Positions 33,131-42,256 of a stretch of DNA of 64,000 nucleotides are shown here, piece by piece. Under the pieces are notes generated by a model that worked only from the letters and a program-made list of their open reading frames with translations, was not told where the DNA came from and searched no databases. Source of the DNA: a virus; the IMG/VR virus record IMGVR_UViG_3300023199_000204, positions 186,001-250,000 of that record, one strand, 5' to 3'. The position numbers and the translations under genes were made by a program. Position 1 is the first letter of the stretch; every line of letters begins with the position of its first letter.

Positions 33131-33341
33131 AATAATATTAATAGTAGTTTCAGCACTATTTATTACACTCAATTTAATATCAGCATTTAACTGTCCAGAG
33201 AACACAGAGTGCTCTTCAGGTTTTCATCTAGTGTTCGCCGCTGCCTGGACGGGTATACTAGTAATAAGTATAATTTCACTTCGCAGGGAATCAAATGAAA
33301 ACATATCCGAGCATAATAAGGACGGTGAGCCACCCTCCTAA
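33090..33341 (+). CDS. Small membrane protein, 83 aa
   Basis: Two hydrophobic segments (IILIVVSALFITLNLISAF and LVFAAAWTGILVISII) separated by a polar loop with two cysteines (NCPENTECSS). Overlaps both neighbours. Function unknown. Confidence 0.5.
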   Translation: MNKFLELLTRKTFKIILIVVSALFITLNLISAFNCPENTECSSGFHLVFAAAWTGILVISIISLRRESNENISEHNKDGEPPS

Positions 33342-33906
33342 TCTTAAACTTTATACATTTGATAAACTTGACGGAAGTAATTTACGTTTTGAATGTAGTA
33401 AGAAAGCGGGATGGTATAAGTTCGGAACAAGAAATAGATTGTTCGATAAGACAGATGATATATTTGGACCAGCAACTCCACTGTTTAAAGACACATTGGC
33501 TGATGAATTAGAAAAAATATTAATTAAAAGTAGATGGAAAAGTGCTGTAATCTTTTGTGAATTTTATGGAGAGTCAAGTTTTGCTGGAAAGCACAATCTT
33601 AATGAACTAAAGAAATTAACTGTGATAGATGTAGCTCCATATAAAAAAGGCATATTGCCTCCTAAGCAATTCATTGATTTATTTGGAGAATATGGTCCAA
33701 AATATTTTGGAATTATAAATTGGGGAAAAGAATTTATAACTGAAGTTTGGAATAATAAGATAGAAGGAATGACTTTTGAGGGCGTAGTTGGTAAAACTGA
33801 AAAGAAAAGAAAGCTTTTAATGTATAAAGCTAAAACTCAACAGTGGATTGATAAAGTTAGAGCATTGTATTCTGCCAATGAAGCTACTAAATTAATAGAG
33901 AGCTGA
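33295..33906 (+). CDS. RNA ligase (Rnl2/T4-like adenylation domain)
   Basis: Motif I FDKLDGSNLRFE with the AMP-accepting Lys near residue 24, GTRNRLFDK, motif III-like IFCEFYGESSFAG, motif IV EGMTFEGVVGK and motif V LLMYKAKTQQW are all present. 203 residues, just the nucleotidyltransferase domain, without the extra C-terminal domain of the other ligase (18521). Probably seals nicked RNA. Overlaps the gene before it by about 47 bases. Confidence 0.82.
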   Translation: MKTYPSIIRTVSHPPNLKLYTFDKLDGSNLRFECSKKAGWYKFGTRNRLFDKTDDIFGPATPLFKDTLADELEKILIKSRWKSAVIFCEFYGESSFAGKHNLNELKKLTVIDVAPYKKGILPPKQFIDLFGEYGPKYFGIINWGKEFITEVWNNKIEGMTFEGVVGKTEKKRKLLMYKAKTQQWIDKVRALYSANEATKLIES

Positions 33907-33907
33907 T

Positions 33908-34504
33908 ATGAAAATTTATACACTTATAATTCATAACGGATATGTAGAAGATAGTTCAGTTTATGCTATGATTCTTCACAATGAGATCGGATTTCCTACC
34001 CTAGAATCTGCTTTAAAAAATCTATCAAAGTCAATAATAGAGGGATTTGAATATAATATAAATATAGGATATGATAAAGATGGTTTTAAAACACGCGTTA
34101 AAAATCCTTGTTGTAAACTTTTATTAAAGAAAAGAAACAAAGAAAAAGTATATTGTTCAAAGTGTGGTAGTAAGATCTATAAAAATGATACTTCGCTTGA
34201 ATATTATGTGGTTGAAGATTATATGTTAAGATTTTTATGTTCAAATCTCAATGATTTAGCCAATTGTTATGAAACGTTAGAGTATAATGGATGGAGCTTT
34301 GGAGCAACTTTGTTTAGTAATAATTACCCAAAACATAATTTATTTAATAAAGGGGCGACAGTTCTGATTCACGAAAGAGGAGAGGAATTATTAGCGAAAG
34401 CTTATCTAGATGAACTTAATATGTATGTGGCAGAAGACAGCCCGTGGAATTTACAAACTCAATCAACTATTTTAGGAAATAAGAAAATTAAATATTATGA
34501 TTAA
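33908..34504 (+). CDS. Hypothetical protein with zinc knuckles, 198 aa
   Basis: N-terminus KIYTLIIHNGYVEDSSVYAM is alpha/beta. The middle carries NPCCKLL and YCSKCGSKIYK, a likely zinc site. The remainder is mixed. ATG one base after the ligase stop, so co-transcribed. No family recognised. Confidence 0.55.
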   Translation: MKIYTLIIHNGYVEDSSVYAMILHNEIGFPTLESALKNLSKSIIEGFEYNINIGYDKDGFKTRVKNPCCKLLLKKRNKEKVYCSKCGSKIYKNDTSLEYYVVEDYMLRFLCSNLNDLANCYETLEYNGWSFGATLFSNNYPKHNLFNKGATVLIHERGEELLAKAYLDELNMYVAEDSPWNLQTQSTILGNKKIKYYD

Positions 34505-34559
34505 ACCAAGGTATGTAGCAACAATTATAGCCACGATAGTATATTTATTGGTGTATTAA
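34497..34559 (+). CDS. Possible 20-aa membrane micropeptide
   Basis: ATG overlaps the end of the previous gene and the TAA overlaps the PP2C ATG. The peptide MIKPRYVATIIATIVYLLVY would be one membrane helix. Tight overlaps suggest it is translated, but so short a frame may be chance. Confidence 0.3.
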   Translation: MIKPRYVATIIATIVYLLVY

Positions 34560-35476
34560 TGGAAGATTTTAAAGTATCTGCGGGCTCTGTAATAGGAAAA
34601 TATCATTTAAAAACTAATAAAAATAATCAAGATAGCTACCAATACTATTCTGACAATGATAAAATTATAGCTGTTGTTTGTGATGGCTGTGGAAGTGCCC
34701 CCTATAGTGAAGTAGGTGCTAACTTGGGAGCTAAATTACTTCTAAATAGATTAAAAGAAAGAAACTTTTGGTCGTGTTCAGGAAACCAGTTAAAAGTTCT
34801 TAAACAAATTAGAAAAGTAAGAAATGATGTGATAAAAGATATATTATCATTTGTAGATATAATGATATATGATGAAGAGTTAGCATCTATCATTCAAGAT
34901 TATTTTTTATTTACCTCTGTATGTGCTGTTGTGTGTAAAAACTACTCTTATATATTTTCTATAGGGGATGGCTACTATGGTATTAATGGTGAGACAACAT
35001 CTCTTGGTCCATTTGAAAATAACGCCCCACCATATATCTCATACTATTTAATTAGAGATAAACTTATAGAAGACGATCCAAGTTTTTATTCATTTAAGCT
35101 TAATAAAATAATTAAAACTGAGGGAGTTGATTCAATTCTTCTTGGAACAGATGGTGTAGAAGATATTATATCTAATGAAGATAGAAATATTCCTGGAAAG
35201 AAAGATAAAATTGGTGGTATAGAACAATTTTATGACTTCAAATATGTCAAAAATAGTCAGGCAATAACAAGAAGACTTAATATAATTAATAAAAATTCCT
35301 ATAAGGTTGGGGGAGACCCCGCAATTCTCCTTTTAGAAAACGGTCCATTAGGAGATGATACAACCATTCTTGTTATTCATAGATATAACTCTGCTTTTAA
35401 AATAAAAAGGACAAGTGATGAAAGTTTATCTGAAGGGTCGGGGAATAAATCTGAAACCGACTCAATCAGTAGGTAA
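34559..35476 (+). CDS. PP2C-type serine/threonine phosphatase
   Basis: PP2C_2 signatures: NNQDSYQYYS near residue 22, VVCDGCGSAPYSEVGANLGA near residue 38 with metal-binding Asp, LLGTDGVED near residue 199 and GPLGDDTTILVI near residue 265. 305 residues, full length. In bacteria and phages this subfamily is linked with a vWA protein and a kinase (TerY-P triad), and remains of both follow directly here. It would reverse the kinase's phosphorylation. Confidence 0.85.
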   Translation: MEDFKVSAGSVIGKYHLKTNKNNQDSYQYYSDNDKIIAVVCDGCGSAPYSEVGANLGAKLLLNRLKERNFWSCSGNQLKVLKQIRKVRNDVIKDILSFVDIMIYDEELASIIQDYFLFTSVCAVVCKNYSYIFSIGDGYYGINGETTSLGPFENNAPPYISYYLIRDKLIEDDPSFYSFKLNKIIKTEGVDSILLGTDGVEDIISNEDRNIPGKKDKIGGIEQFYDFKYVKNSQAITRRLNIINKNSYKVGGDPAILLLENGPLGDDTTILVIHRYNSAFKIKRTSDESLSEGSGNKSETDSISR

Positions 35477-36062
35477 GGGAGGCGAGGTAGAGGTTTTTGA
35501 TATAGGAAAAGGTTTAGTTGCGAAGGTTTTTAAAAATAAAAATCACAAAGATTTTTTAGGTTTGCCATAAGAACAAGCCGCCGCCGAAGCAAGAATTGAT
35601 GAACATCAGAAGAAACTTCCTGACTTTCCCAAACCTTTGCCTCAAAATATCATATCCCCAGTAGATTTTTTGACAACAAGGTCGGGAAAAATCTGTGGAT
35701 ATACTATGAAGTTCATAAAAAATACAGAAGTTATATTAAGATACGCAGACAAAGGGTTTAGAAATTCAGGAGTATCTGATCAAGTAGTGGTTGATGCTTT
35801 TAAAAACATACATTCTACTTTAAAAAACCTTCACGATAAAGATGTAATAGTTGGTGATTTTAATGATCTTAATATTTTAGTAGACGGGTCTCAAGCATAT
35901 TTTATTGACACTGATAGTTATCAGTATAAGAATTATCTTTGTAGAGTATTTACTGAGAAATTTGTAGATCCATTACTATGTGATCCTACGCAAAGCAGAC
36001 CAGTTTTGATCAAATATCATAATAAAGATGGCGATTGGTATTCATTTAACTGTTCTTGCTAA
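35418..36062 (+). pseudogene. Protein-kinase gene, TAA-interrupted and truncated
   Basis: ATG 35418 overlaps the PP2C end. Kinase features are clear: GKGGEVEVF loop, LVAKVFK (ATP Lys), NLHDKDVIVGDFNDLNILV (catalytic loop) and YFIDTDSYQ (metal Asp). A TAA at 35569-35571 breaks GLP-EQAAAEARIDEH. At GDWYSFNCSC (36020s-36060s) the kinase chain stops abruptly and the sequence switches to a vWA frame. Two lesions, so a non-functional kinase in this genome unless rescued. Confidence 0.72.
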
Positions 36063-36447
36063 AACAAAAGAGTTTGCGGACAATGGAGTTCCTGTAAGAA
36101 CTGTTACTCTTATTTTAACTGATGGAGCGGACTGTGCTTCAATTAAATCTCGCGAGAAAGACGTAGCGTCAGTAGTCAAAGATATGCTTCGAACGGAGAA
36201 TCATATTGTTGCTGCTATGGGTCTTGACGGAGGTGGGGTTAATTTTGAGAATGTCTTTTCAGATATGGGAATCCCAAAGGAATGGGTATTAACTCCAAAA
36301 AATAATGAAAGTGATATTCGTAGAGCCTTTGCTGTGTTTTCACAATCTGCCGTTCAGGCAAGCCAGAGTGCTTTGACTTTCTCAAAGACGGCTATTGGTG
36401 GTTTTTGGCTCATAGATGGTTATCATTCTAAAGTACTAAATGGTTAA
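36028..36447 (+). pseudogene. C-terminal part of a vWA (TerY-like) protein
   Basis: From about 36050 the frame reads LAKTKEFADNGVPVRTVTL, then ILTDGADCASIKS, the second half of a von Willebrand A domain (the TDG motif), followed by a Ser/Ala-rich C-terminus. The N-terminal half with DxSxS is missing. Joined out of frame to the kinase remnant, as expected from a deletion between two neighbouring genes; AACTGTTCT at the join may be a short homology. The nominal start at 36028 is in kinase-derived DNA. Confidence 0.65.
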
Positions 36448-36456
36448 TGTTTTTAG

Positions 36457-36493
36457 GTTCCATCTAGATGCCCAATTATAATTTAGGTGGAAC
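36457..36493 (+). terminator. Hairpin after the vWA remnant
   Basis: GTTCCATCTA (36457-36466) pairs with TAGGTGGAAC (36484-36493), including one T-G pair. No T-run follows. Likely an mRNA 3' structure at the end of the PP2C/kinase/vWA unit, ahead of the nucleotidyltransferase gene. Confidence 0.45.
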
Positions 36494-36517
36494 TTATAAA
36501 AGATTAAATGTGTAATT

Positions 36518-37693
36518 ATGGAATTTGAAATAAACGACAGACTATTATTTCTGACGATTCACGGAAGTCACGCTTATGGAATGGCTAGACCTGAAAGTGA
36601 TATTGATATTAAAGGCTTAGGTGTTGCCCCTAGAAATTATTATTATTCTTTCTTTAAAAATTTTGAACAATATGAAGGAGAACTTTCTTTAAGGGATGAG
36701 TGTAAGCAACGACTTGAAGCGACAATTGGTCGTAGTATTAAATCAAATGAAAAGTTAGACTCGGTTATATACAATATTACTAAGTTTTTTAAATTAGCAT
36801 CTCAATGTAATCCAAACATTATTGAGGTATTGTTTGTTGATGATGAATCAATTCTATATTCTCATAAGATTATGGAAATGATTATAAATAATAGAGATTT
36901 ATTTCTATCTATGAAGGCGAACTTTAGGTTTCGTGGGTATGCTTTTTCTCAACTTAAAAGGATAAAACGTCATAGGCGTTGGTTATTAAATCCTATAGAA
37001 AGCAACCCAACTAGAGAAGATTATGGATTGCCACAAAGAACTGTTATGCCTGCGGACCAACTACAAGCAGCAGAATCTCTCATTCAAAAGAAAGTAGATG
37101 AATGGATTTTTGAACAGGAAGATATGACTCCAGAGCTTCTTAGTCTTGTAAGAAAAAGAACTATTAAATCTTTTAAAGAAGCTTTTACAGGTCTTGGTAT
37201 AAATAATATTACTGATGAATATGAAGATCTCAATAAGGCAAAACTTTCAAGAGGTGCGGGGAAGCTCCTAGGATATAGTGATAATTTTCTCGATCTTTTA
37301 GATAGCGAGCGAAGATATAAAGCACCAAAAACTGAATATAAACAATATAAAAGCTGGCAAAAGAATAGAAATCCTGTTAGAGCAGAGATGGAAGCTGAGT
37401 CAGGATTTGATCGAAAGCACGCTAGCCACCTTGTAAGGCTTATGAAAATGGCTAAAGAGATTTTATCAGAGGGAAAGGTAATAGTTAAAAGACCAGATGC
37501 TGAGGAGCTTCTTGGAATTAGAAATGGTTCAATGTCTTATGAAGAAGTTGTTAAGTGGGCAGAATTTCAAGACGGAGCAATTCAGGAAATATATGATAGT
37601 GGCTCTTCTCCTCTACCAAAAAAGCCAGATCTAAATAAGATAGATAAATTACACAAAGAAGTATTAGAAGCTGTATTTAAAGAATTTGACTAA
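36518..37693 (+). CDS. Predicted nucleotidyltransferase (COG3541-like)
   Basis: The start carries IHGSHAYGMARPESDIDIKG, the GS...SDxD motif of this polymerase-beta-superfamily group. 391 residues with a long helical remainder rich in Arg/Lys, typical of COG3541 proteins in phages and bacteria. Substrate unknown; AMP or other nucleotide transfer to RNA or protein is possible. Next to PP2C/kinase remains it may take part in a signalling or defence-related set, but this is inference. Confidence 0.75.
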   Translation: MEFEINDRLLFLTIHGSHAYGMARPESDIDIKGLGVAPRNYYYSFFKNFEQYEGELSLRDECKQRLEATIGRSIKSNEKLDSVIYNITKFFKLASQCNPNIIEVLFVDDESILYSHKIMEMIINNRDLFLSMKANFRFRGYAFSQLKRIKRHRRWLLNPIESNPTREDYGLPQRTVMPADQLQAAESLIQKKVDEWIFEQEDMTPELLSLVRKRTIKSFKEAFTGLGINNITDEYEDLNKAKLSRGAGKLLGYSDNFLDLLDSERRYKAPKTEYKQYKSWQKNRNPVRAEMEAESGFDRKHASHLVRLMKMAKEILSEGKVIVKRPDAEELLGIRNGSMSYEEVVKWAEFQDGAIQEIYDSGSSPLPKKPDLNKIDKLHKEVLEAVFKEFD

Positions 37694-37981
37694 ATGTTTG
37701 AAATAACAAAGAAAGCTGTTAAAAAAGCTTTTCAAATAGGACAAATTTTATTTTCAATGGGTCCTGGAGATTTTAATAATCTAGTAGAACTAACTAGTAA
37801 TATAAAATTTCCTAGTGAAAGGCAAATTAAAATGGCTATGAAATCAGGTGCTGATAGGCAAGTTGCGATAGCAGGACTGATAGAAGATCAATACATTAAT
37901 ATCGCGACTAGAAATGGATATTCTAGCGAACAAGGAAAAGCTATGTTTGAATATGTTGCTATGCTTGAGGATATGAAGTAA
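37694..37981 (+). CDS. Hypothetical protein, 95 aa
   Basis: Follows directly on the nucleotidyltransferase stop and overlaps the next ATG (TAATG). Mixed helical protein. No cysteines, no membrane segment. Likely co-translated. Function unknown. Confidence 0.55.
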   Translation: MFEITKKAVKKAFQIGQILFSMGPGDFNNLVELTSNIKFPSERQIKMAMKSGADRQVAIAGLIEDQYINIATRNGYSSEQGKAMFEYVAMLEDMK

Positions 37982-38286
37982 TGGCAATTATTACTTCAGC
38001 TATTTTAATTATATTAAATATCTTTGATGTAGTATGTACTTTATATATGAGGTTATCTAAAGGTTTAGAAGAAATGAATCCCATTGTAGATTTTTTTCTC
38101 CAGAATTTTGGATGGGCTGGGCTAGTTTTATTGAAAGTTTTAGCAGTAGCTCCATTTGTATATTTAATGATTAAGTACTGGAAAACATTTAGAATAATTA
38201 GAGTTAGCTCATACTTCGTGACTCTAGTATATTTTTTACTTGCTATTTACCACATTATAGGTATGTATATGATTAGTAATATCTGA
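37981..38286 (+). CDS. DUF5658-like membrane protein, 101 aa
   Basis: Three membrane helices. The N-terminal one holds an Asp (LNIFDVVCTLYMRLSKGLEEMNPI) followed by the E-x-NP motif typical of DUF5658. The family is widespread but uncharacterised. TAATG overlap upstream. Role unknown. Confidence 0.65.
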   Translation: MAIITSAILIILNIFDVVCTLYMRLSKGLEEMNPIVDFFLQNFGWAGLVLLKVLAVAPFVYLMIKYWKTFRIIRVSSYFVTLVYFLLAIYHIIGMYMISNI

Positions 38287-38310
38287 AAAACAAGGAATCT
38301 TTATTTATAA

Positions 38311-39627
38311 ATGAAAAAGAATGACTTTAATTTTTCAGCCTATGTTGAAGAAAAAGAAGCATATTCTGAAAAACAAAAAAAATATCTTAGAAGAAAAAAA
38401 GCAGTAGGTGTTATCAAAAAAATAACATCTGTTGCCAGAGAGGCATTAGACATATATAGTTCTATTAAAAGAAAAGATTATATTTCTATAGGATTGGGAA
38501 CACTTTCTGCTACTGGCTCTATATTAGAGCACTTTTCTACGAATCAAGTTAGTGATGATGTTTATTTGGTTACCAAGGAAATGGGATTAGAAAAGGGTCC
38601 TCAAAATTCTAAAATGCTAATATATTCTTTCCTAAAGGATATGAATGTTCCATACAAAGTTATATGGAAAGAAATCACTAAAGATGATGGGGGCGAACCT
38701 TGTAGCATAGAAGAGTGGGATTTAGGAGATAGTTCTGTATATTTTCTAAAATTTACATCATATCTTGATGGGCCTTTCTTAAAGGATAGAAAGCAATTTA
38801 ATGTAGATATGGGAAAGGTTATTAGAGCTAATCTAGGAAGACATATTTGTATTGAGTCTGGAATTAATATAGCTGACTATGCGAATAAGGTTTCATTTTC
38901 AAAGATTTCACTGTCTTTTTTAGGTGATCCATATGTAAGTCATTTAGATCAAAAGCAATTAATAGACGATATTAAACTTTTTTTCGATAAGTCATACAAT
39001 AGGTCATTATTATTCTATGGTCCTCCTGGTTCTGGGAAGACCACATTAGCTTTAAGAATATCTAATACCTTAAATGAAAGTATTTTATCTATTAAAGGAG
39101 GGATCCTTATTTCCAGGAGTGCTGGTGAATTAATTGAAATAATAGATATGATAGATCCAACAATAATATTATTTGATGACATGGATAAAATTCCAAGGCT
39201 TGAGCAAATACTGGGAACTATTGAGGAATTTAATAATTATCGTGGCGATAGAAGCAGGTTATTTATTGCTACTATAAATGATTTAAGTAAAGTTCCTATG
39301 GCTATGAGAAGACCTGGTAGATTTGATCAGATAATTTCTTTTGGTTGCCCTGAAATAGAAACTAGATTAAAAATGGTTGAAGAGTATGCTAAATCTAAAA
39401 ATCTTATTCTTTCGGCAGAACAAATTTTAGAAACGGCTACATTGCTTGAAGGAATGACGGGAGCCTTTATTAAAGATATTATTACAAGGATCTCTGTATT
39501 AGGATATGAGAAGGTCGTACCTAATCATATTAATGAAATAAAAAATATTGTGTTTGAAGAAGAAGATTTATACGAAGAAGAGGAAGACCTTATTGTTACT
39601 GATAGTCCTAAATCTTCTTTATATTAA
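38311..39627 (+). CDS. AAA ATPase (BCS1-like)
   Basis: Walker A GPPGSGKT near residue 237, Walker B IILFDDMD near residue 289, a sensor region LFIATIND, and RRPGRFDQII (arginine finger) near 336. The N-terminal 200 residues are a distinct helical/beta domain, not a membrane anchor. Resembles BCS1/FtsH-type AAA modules that unfold or translocate proteins. It directly precedes lon and may deliver clients, which is inference. PRTRC regions often include an AAA ATPase; the class here differs from MoxR. Confidence 0.72.
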   Translation: MKKNDFNFSAYVEEKEAYSEKQKKYLRRKKAVGVIKKITSVAREALDIYSSIKRKDYISIGLGTLSATGSILEHFSTNQVSDDVYLVTKEMGLEKGPQNSKMLIYSFLKDMNVPYKVIWKEITKDDGGEPCSIEEWDLGDSSVYFLKFTSYLDGPFLKDRKQFNVDMGKVIRANLGRHICIESGINIADYANKVSFSKISLSFLGDPYVSHLDQKQLIDDIKLFFDKSYNRSLLFYGPPGSGKTTLALRISNTLNESILSIKGGILISRSAGELIEIIDMIDPTIILFDDMDKIPRLEQILGTIEEFNNYRGDRSRLFIATINDLSKVPMAMRRPGRFDQIISFGCPEIETRLKMVEEYAKSKNLILSAEQILETATLLEGMTGAFIKDIITRISVLGYEKVVPNHINEIKNIVFEEEDLYEEEEDLIVTDSPKSSLY

Positions 39628-39641
39628 TAAGAGAGGTGCTG

Positions 39642-41954
39642 ATGGAAAAAATACAACTTCCGGTTCTTCCAATTAGAAGTCCCGATTTTCTTTTATTCCC
39701 TTGTTCTTTTGGGGATATTTATGTAGGAAGAGAATTTTCAATAGAAGCTCTAGCGTCTGCTAGAGCTAATAAAATTAATTTACTACTTGCTTTTCAAAAA
39801 GACCCTATAATTGACGAGCCAGAAATTGATGATTTACATAACATATGTGTTGAAGCAGAAATAAAAGACATTGTTAAAAACTCAACTGGTCCCGCCAGAG
39901 TTGTTTTAAGTGGTATAAAAAGAGCAGTACTTAAAGATTATTATCTTAGTGAAGGTAATTTTTATGTAGCCGATATAAAATATGTAAAGGAACCAAACTT
40001 TGAGCTAACTGATGATGATAAAGAAAAAATAAAAGTGCTTAGAGAAATTATAAGTACTTATTTTAAATCAGTAGTCATTAAAGTTAATGAAGTAAACTCT
40101 TCTGAAGATTTATCAAACTATGTAGATAATATATGTGGTCAATTATATAAGATATTTAGAACTAATAAAATACTTTTAAAACTTTTAAAAACTAAGCATC
40201 CTAGAAAAAGATTAGAAGGTTTGTTCGACATAATATCAAAAGAATCAAAATATAAAGAAGTTTCTTTTGATATGGAAAATGATTCTGAAATGGACGATGA
40301 CCATCCAGCAATAACAGATATTAAAAAGTTACATGACCAAGCGGCAGCAACCGAATTTCCTGAAGAAGTAGCAAAAGTTGTTGGGAGAGAACTTAAAAGA
40401 ATAAGAATGCTTCCACCAGGGAATGCTGAATTCCAAGTTACATATTCTTACTTAGATACTTTAATTGCTCTTCCTTGGAACAAATATACTGAAGATAAAC
40501 TAGATATAGAAGTTGCTAAAGATATATTAAATAGAGATCATTATGGAATGATAAAAGCCAAGGAAAGAATTTTAGAATTTTTGGCAGTTAAAAAATTAGT
40601 TTCTGAAAAGAAAGGTTCTATTCTCTGTTTCTGTGGTCCTCCCGGCGTAGGTAAAACTAGTATTGCCAGAAGTATAGCAGAAGCCGTTGGTAGAAAGTTT
40701 ATTAGGATGTCACTTGGTGGAATTAGTGACGAGGCAGAAATAAGAGGTCATAGAAAAACTTATATAGGGTCTATGGTTGGTAAGATAATGCAGCAGATTA
40801 AGAGAGTAGGAGTTAAGAACCCTGTATTTTTATTGGATGAGATTGATAAGATAAGCAAGAATTTTAAAGGAGACCCTGCGGCAGCATTATTAGAAGTATT
40901 AGATCCGGAACAGAATTCTACATTCGTAGATAATTATTTAGGCGTGCCTTTTGATTTATCACGAGTGATGTTCCTAGCAACTGCTAATGACATAAGTATG
41001 TTAGTCCCTGCTTTAAGAGATAGGTTGGAGATAATTGAAATATCTGGTTATTCAATTTTTGATAAAATAAAAATCGCTCAAAACTATTTACTTCCAAAAC
41101 AGCAAAAAGAAAATGGGCTTAAAGATTATGACATAACTGTTTCAGCAAAAGCGATAGAAAAAGTAATAGAAGAGTATACAAGAGAATCTGGGGTTCGTTC
41201 TTTAGAGAGAACTTGTGGAGCAATTATGAGAAAAATTGCTGTGATGGTTGCTTCAGGTAAAGATCCATATTCAATGATTAAAGCGGATATGATTCCTAAT
41301 CTACTAGGACCTCCAAAGGAATATTCAGAAAAGGCTGCCGAAAGACCAGAGATTGGGTTGTCAACTGGGCTAGCTTGGTCTGAAACAGGTGGTTCCATTT
41401 TATTTGTAGAGTGTTCTCTTAGTAATGGGAAAGGAAAAGTAATCTTAACAGGAAATTTAGGAAAAGTTATACAAGAATCAGCACAAGCTGCTTATACTTA
41501 TATAAAATCAAATTCAGAATCTCTTGGGATTGACACATCTTTAGTTGAAAACAGAGATGTTCATATTCACTTTCCAGCGGGAGCGATTCCAAAAGACGGT
41601 CCTAGTGCGGGAGTTGCTTTAGTTTCAGCAATGCTTTCTTGTTTCTTATTAAAGCCTGTTAGAAATGATATAGCAATGACTGGAGAGATAAGTTTAAGAG
41701 GAAGAGTTATGCCAATAGGTGGTTTAAGAGAGAAGGTTTTGGCAGCAGACCGAGCAGGAATAAGCACTGTATTATATCCCAAATTAAATAAATATGATTT
41801 GGAGGAAATTCCTGAAGATGTAAGGAAAAAGATGAAATTAATACAGATTTATCATATATCAGAAGCTATTGATTTGCTGTTAGTAGATGGGCAGGGGAAT
41901 GATAATAATGAATTGTCTTTACCAAGTACCCCAGTTGTTAATAGAAGTATCTAA
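39642..41954 (+). CDS. lon: Lon protease
   Basis: Full-length, 770 residues. N-terminal Lon substrate domain (PVLPIRSPDFLLFP), a helical linker, AAA module with Walker A GPPGVGKT (332-339), Walker B VFLLDEIDK, and the protease domain with catalytic Ser655 (KDGPSAGVAL) and Lys698 (GGLREKVLAA). It unfolds and degrades proteins with ATP. ATG 39642 follows GAGAGG; the GTG six bases upstream is less likely. Phage-encoded Lon is rare; intact here, so presumably selected. Its TAA is the left edge of boundary element 3. Confidence 0.93.
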   Translation: MEKIQLPVLPIRSPDFLLFPCSFGDIYVGREFSIEALASARANKINLLLAFQKDPIIDEPEIDDLHNICVEAEIKDIVKNSTGPARVVLSGIKRAVLKDYYLSEGNFYVADIKYVKEPNFELTDDDKEKIKVLREIISTYFKSVVIKVNEVNSSEDLSNYVDNICGQLYKIFRTNKILLKLLKTKHPRKRLEGLFDIISKESKYKEVSFDMENDSEMDDDHPAITDIKKLHDQAAATEFPEEVAKVVGRELKRIRMLPPGNAEFQVTYSYLDTLIALPWNKYTEDKLDIEVAKDILNRDHYGMIKAKERILEFLAVKKLVSEKKGSILCFCGPPGVGKTSIARSIAEAVGRKFIRMSLGGISDEAEIRGHRKTYIGSMVGKIMQQIKRVGVKNPVFLLDEIDKISKNFKGDPAAALLEVLDPEQNSTFVDNYLGVPFDLSRVMFLATANDISMLVPALRDRLEIIEISGYSIFDKIKIAQNYLLPKQQKENGLKDYDITVSAKAIEKVIEEYTRESGVRSLERTCGAIMRKIAVMVASGKDPYSMIKADMIPNLLGPPKEYSEKAAERPEIGLSTGLAWSETGGSILFVECSLSNGKGKVILTGNLGKVIQESAQAAYTYIKSNSESLGIDTSLVENRDVHIHFPAGAIPKDGPSAGVALVSAMLSCFLLKPVRNDIAMTGEISLRGRVMPIGGLREKVLAADRAGISTVLYPKLNKYDLEEIPEDVRKKMKLIQIYHISEAIDLLLVDGQGNDNNELSLPSTPVVNRSI

Positions 41955-42000
41955 CGCACGCGTGCGTGAGTTTTGATTTTTTTTGTCTCGACGATTTTAT
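41952..42000 (+). repeat. Boundary element, copy 3 of 3
   Basis: Begins at the lon stop codon. CGCACGCGTGCG (41955-41966) is a perfect palindrome, followed by TGAGTTTTGATTTTTTTT and GTCTCGACGATTTTA. CGTGAG can pair with CTC-ACG of CTCGACG, leaving the T-rich part as loop. About 65 bases before the next ATG. Best-formed of three copies; terminator for lon or promoter for what follows, or both. Confidence 0.78.
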
Positions 42001-42064
42001 TCATCGAGGCGAGGTTTAACTAATATAATTAATATGAAAAAGAAAAAGAAAAAAGGGTAAATAT

Positions 42065-42256
42065 ATGAGGCACGTTAAAAAGTGTGACGAATGTAGTAGT
42101 GAAATGAAACCTCGTGGAGCATCAGATGCTTCTGGGAGTCTGTCTTTCAAATGTAAAAATACTCAGTGTGGAAGAACCTCTTGGGTTAGAAGAGTGCTGT
42201 TGAAACCACCAGTGCCTTTAACTGTAAGAAAAACTAAAGTTTTTAAATGGAAATAA
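42065..42256 (+). CDS. Small zinc-ribbon protein, 63 aa
   Basis: First gene after boundary element 3. CDECSSEM and FKCKNTQCGRTSW supply four cysteines in a zinc-ribbon arrangement, followed by a basic tail. Likely nucleic-acid binding. Overlaps the next gene. ATG follows a weak site. Confidence 0.6.
   Translation: MRHVKKCDECSSEMKPRGASDASGSLSFKCKNTQCGRTSWVRRVLLKPPVPLTVRKTKVFKWK

Noticed and set aside
41126-41782. Antisense frames inside lon (and similar ones in groEL, 42919-43530 and 58698-59003)
   Set aside because: They are shadows of strongly supported + strand genes and encode no recognisable motif.
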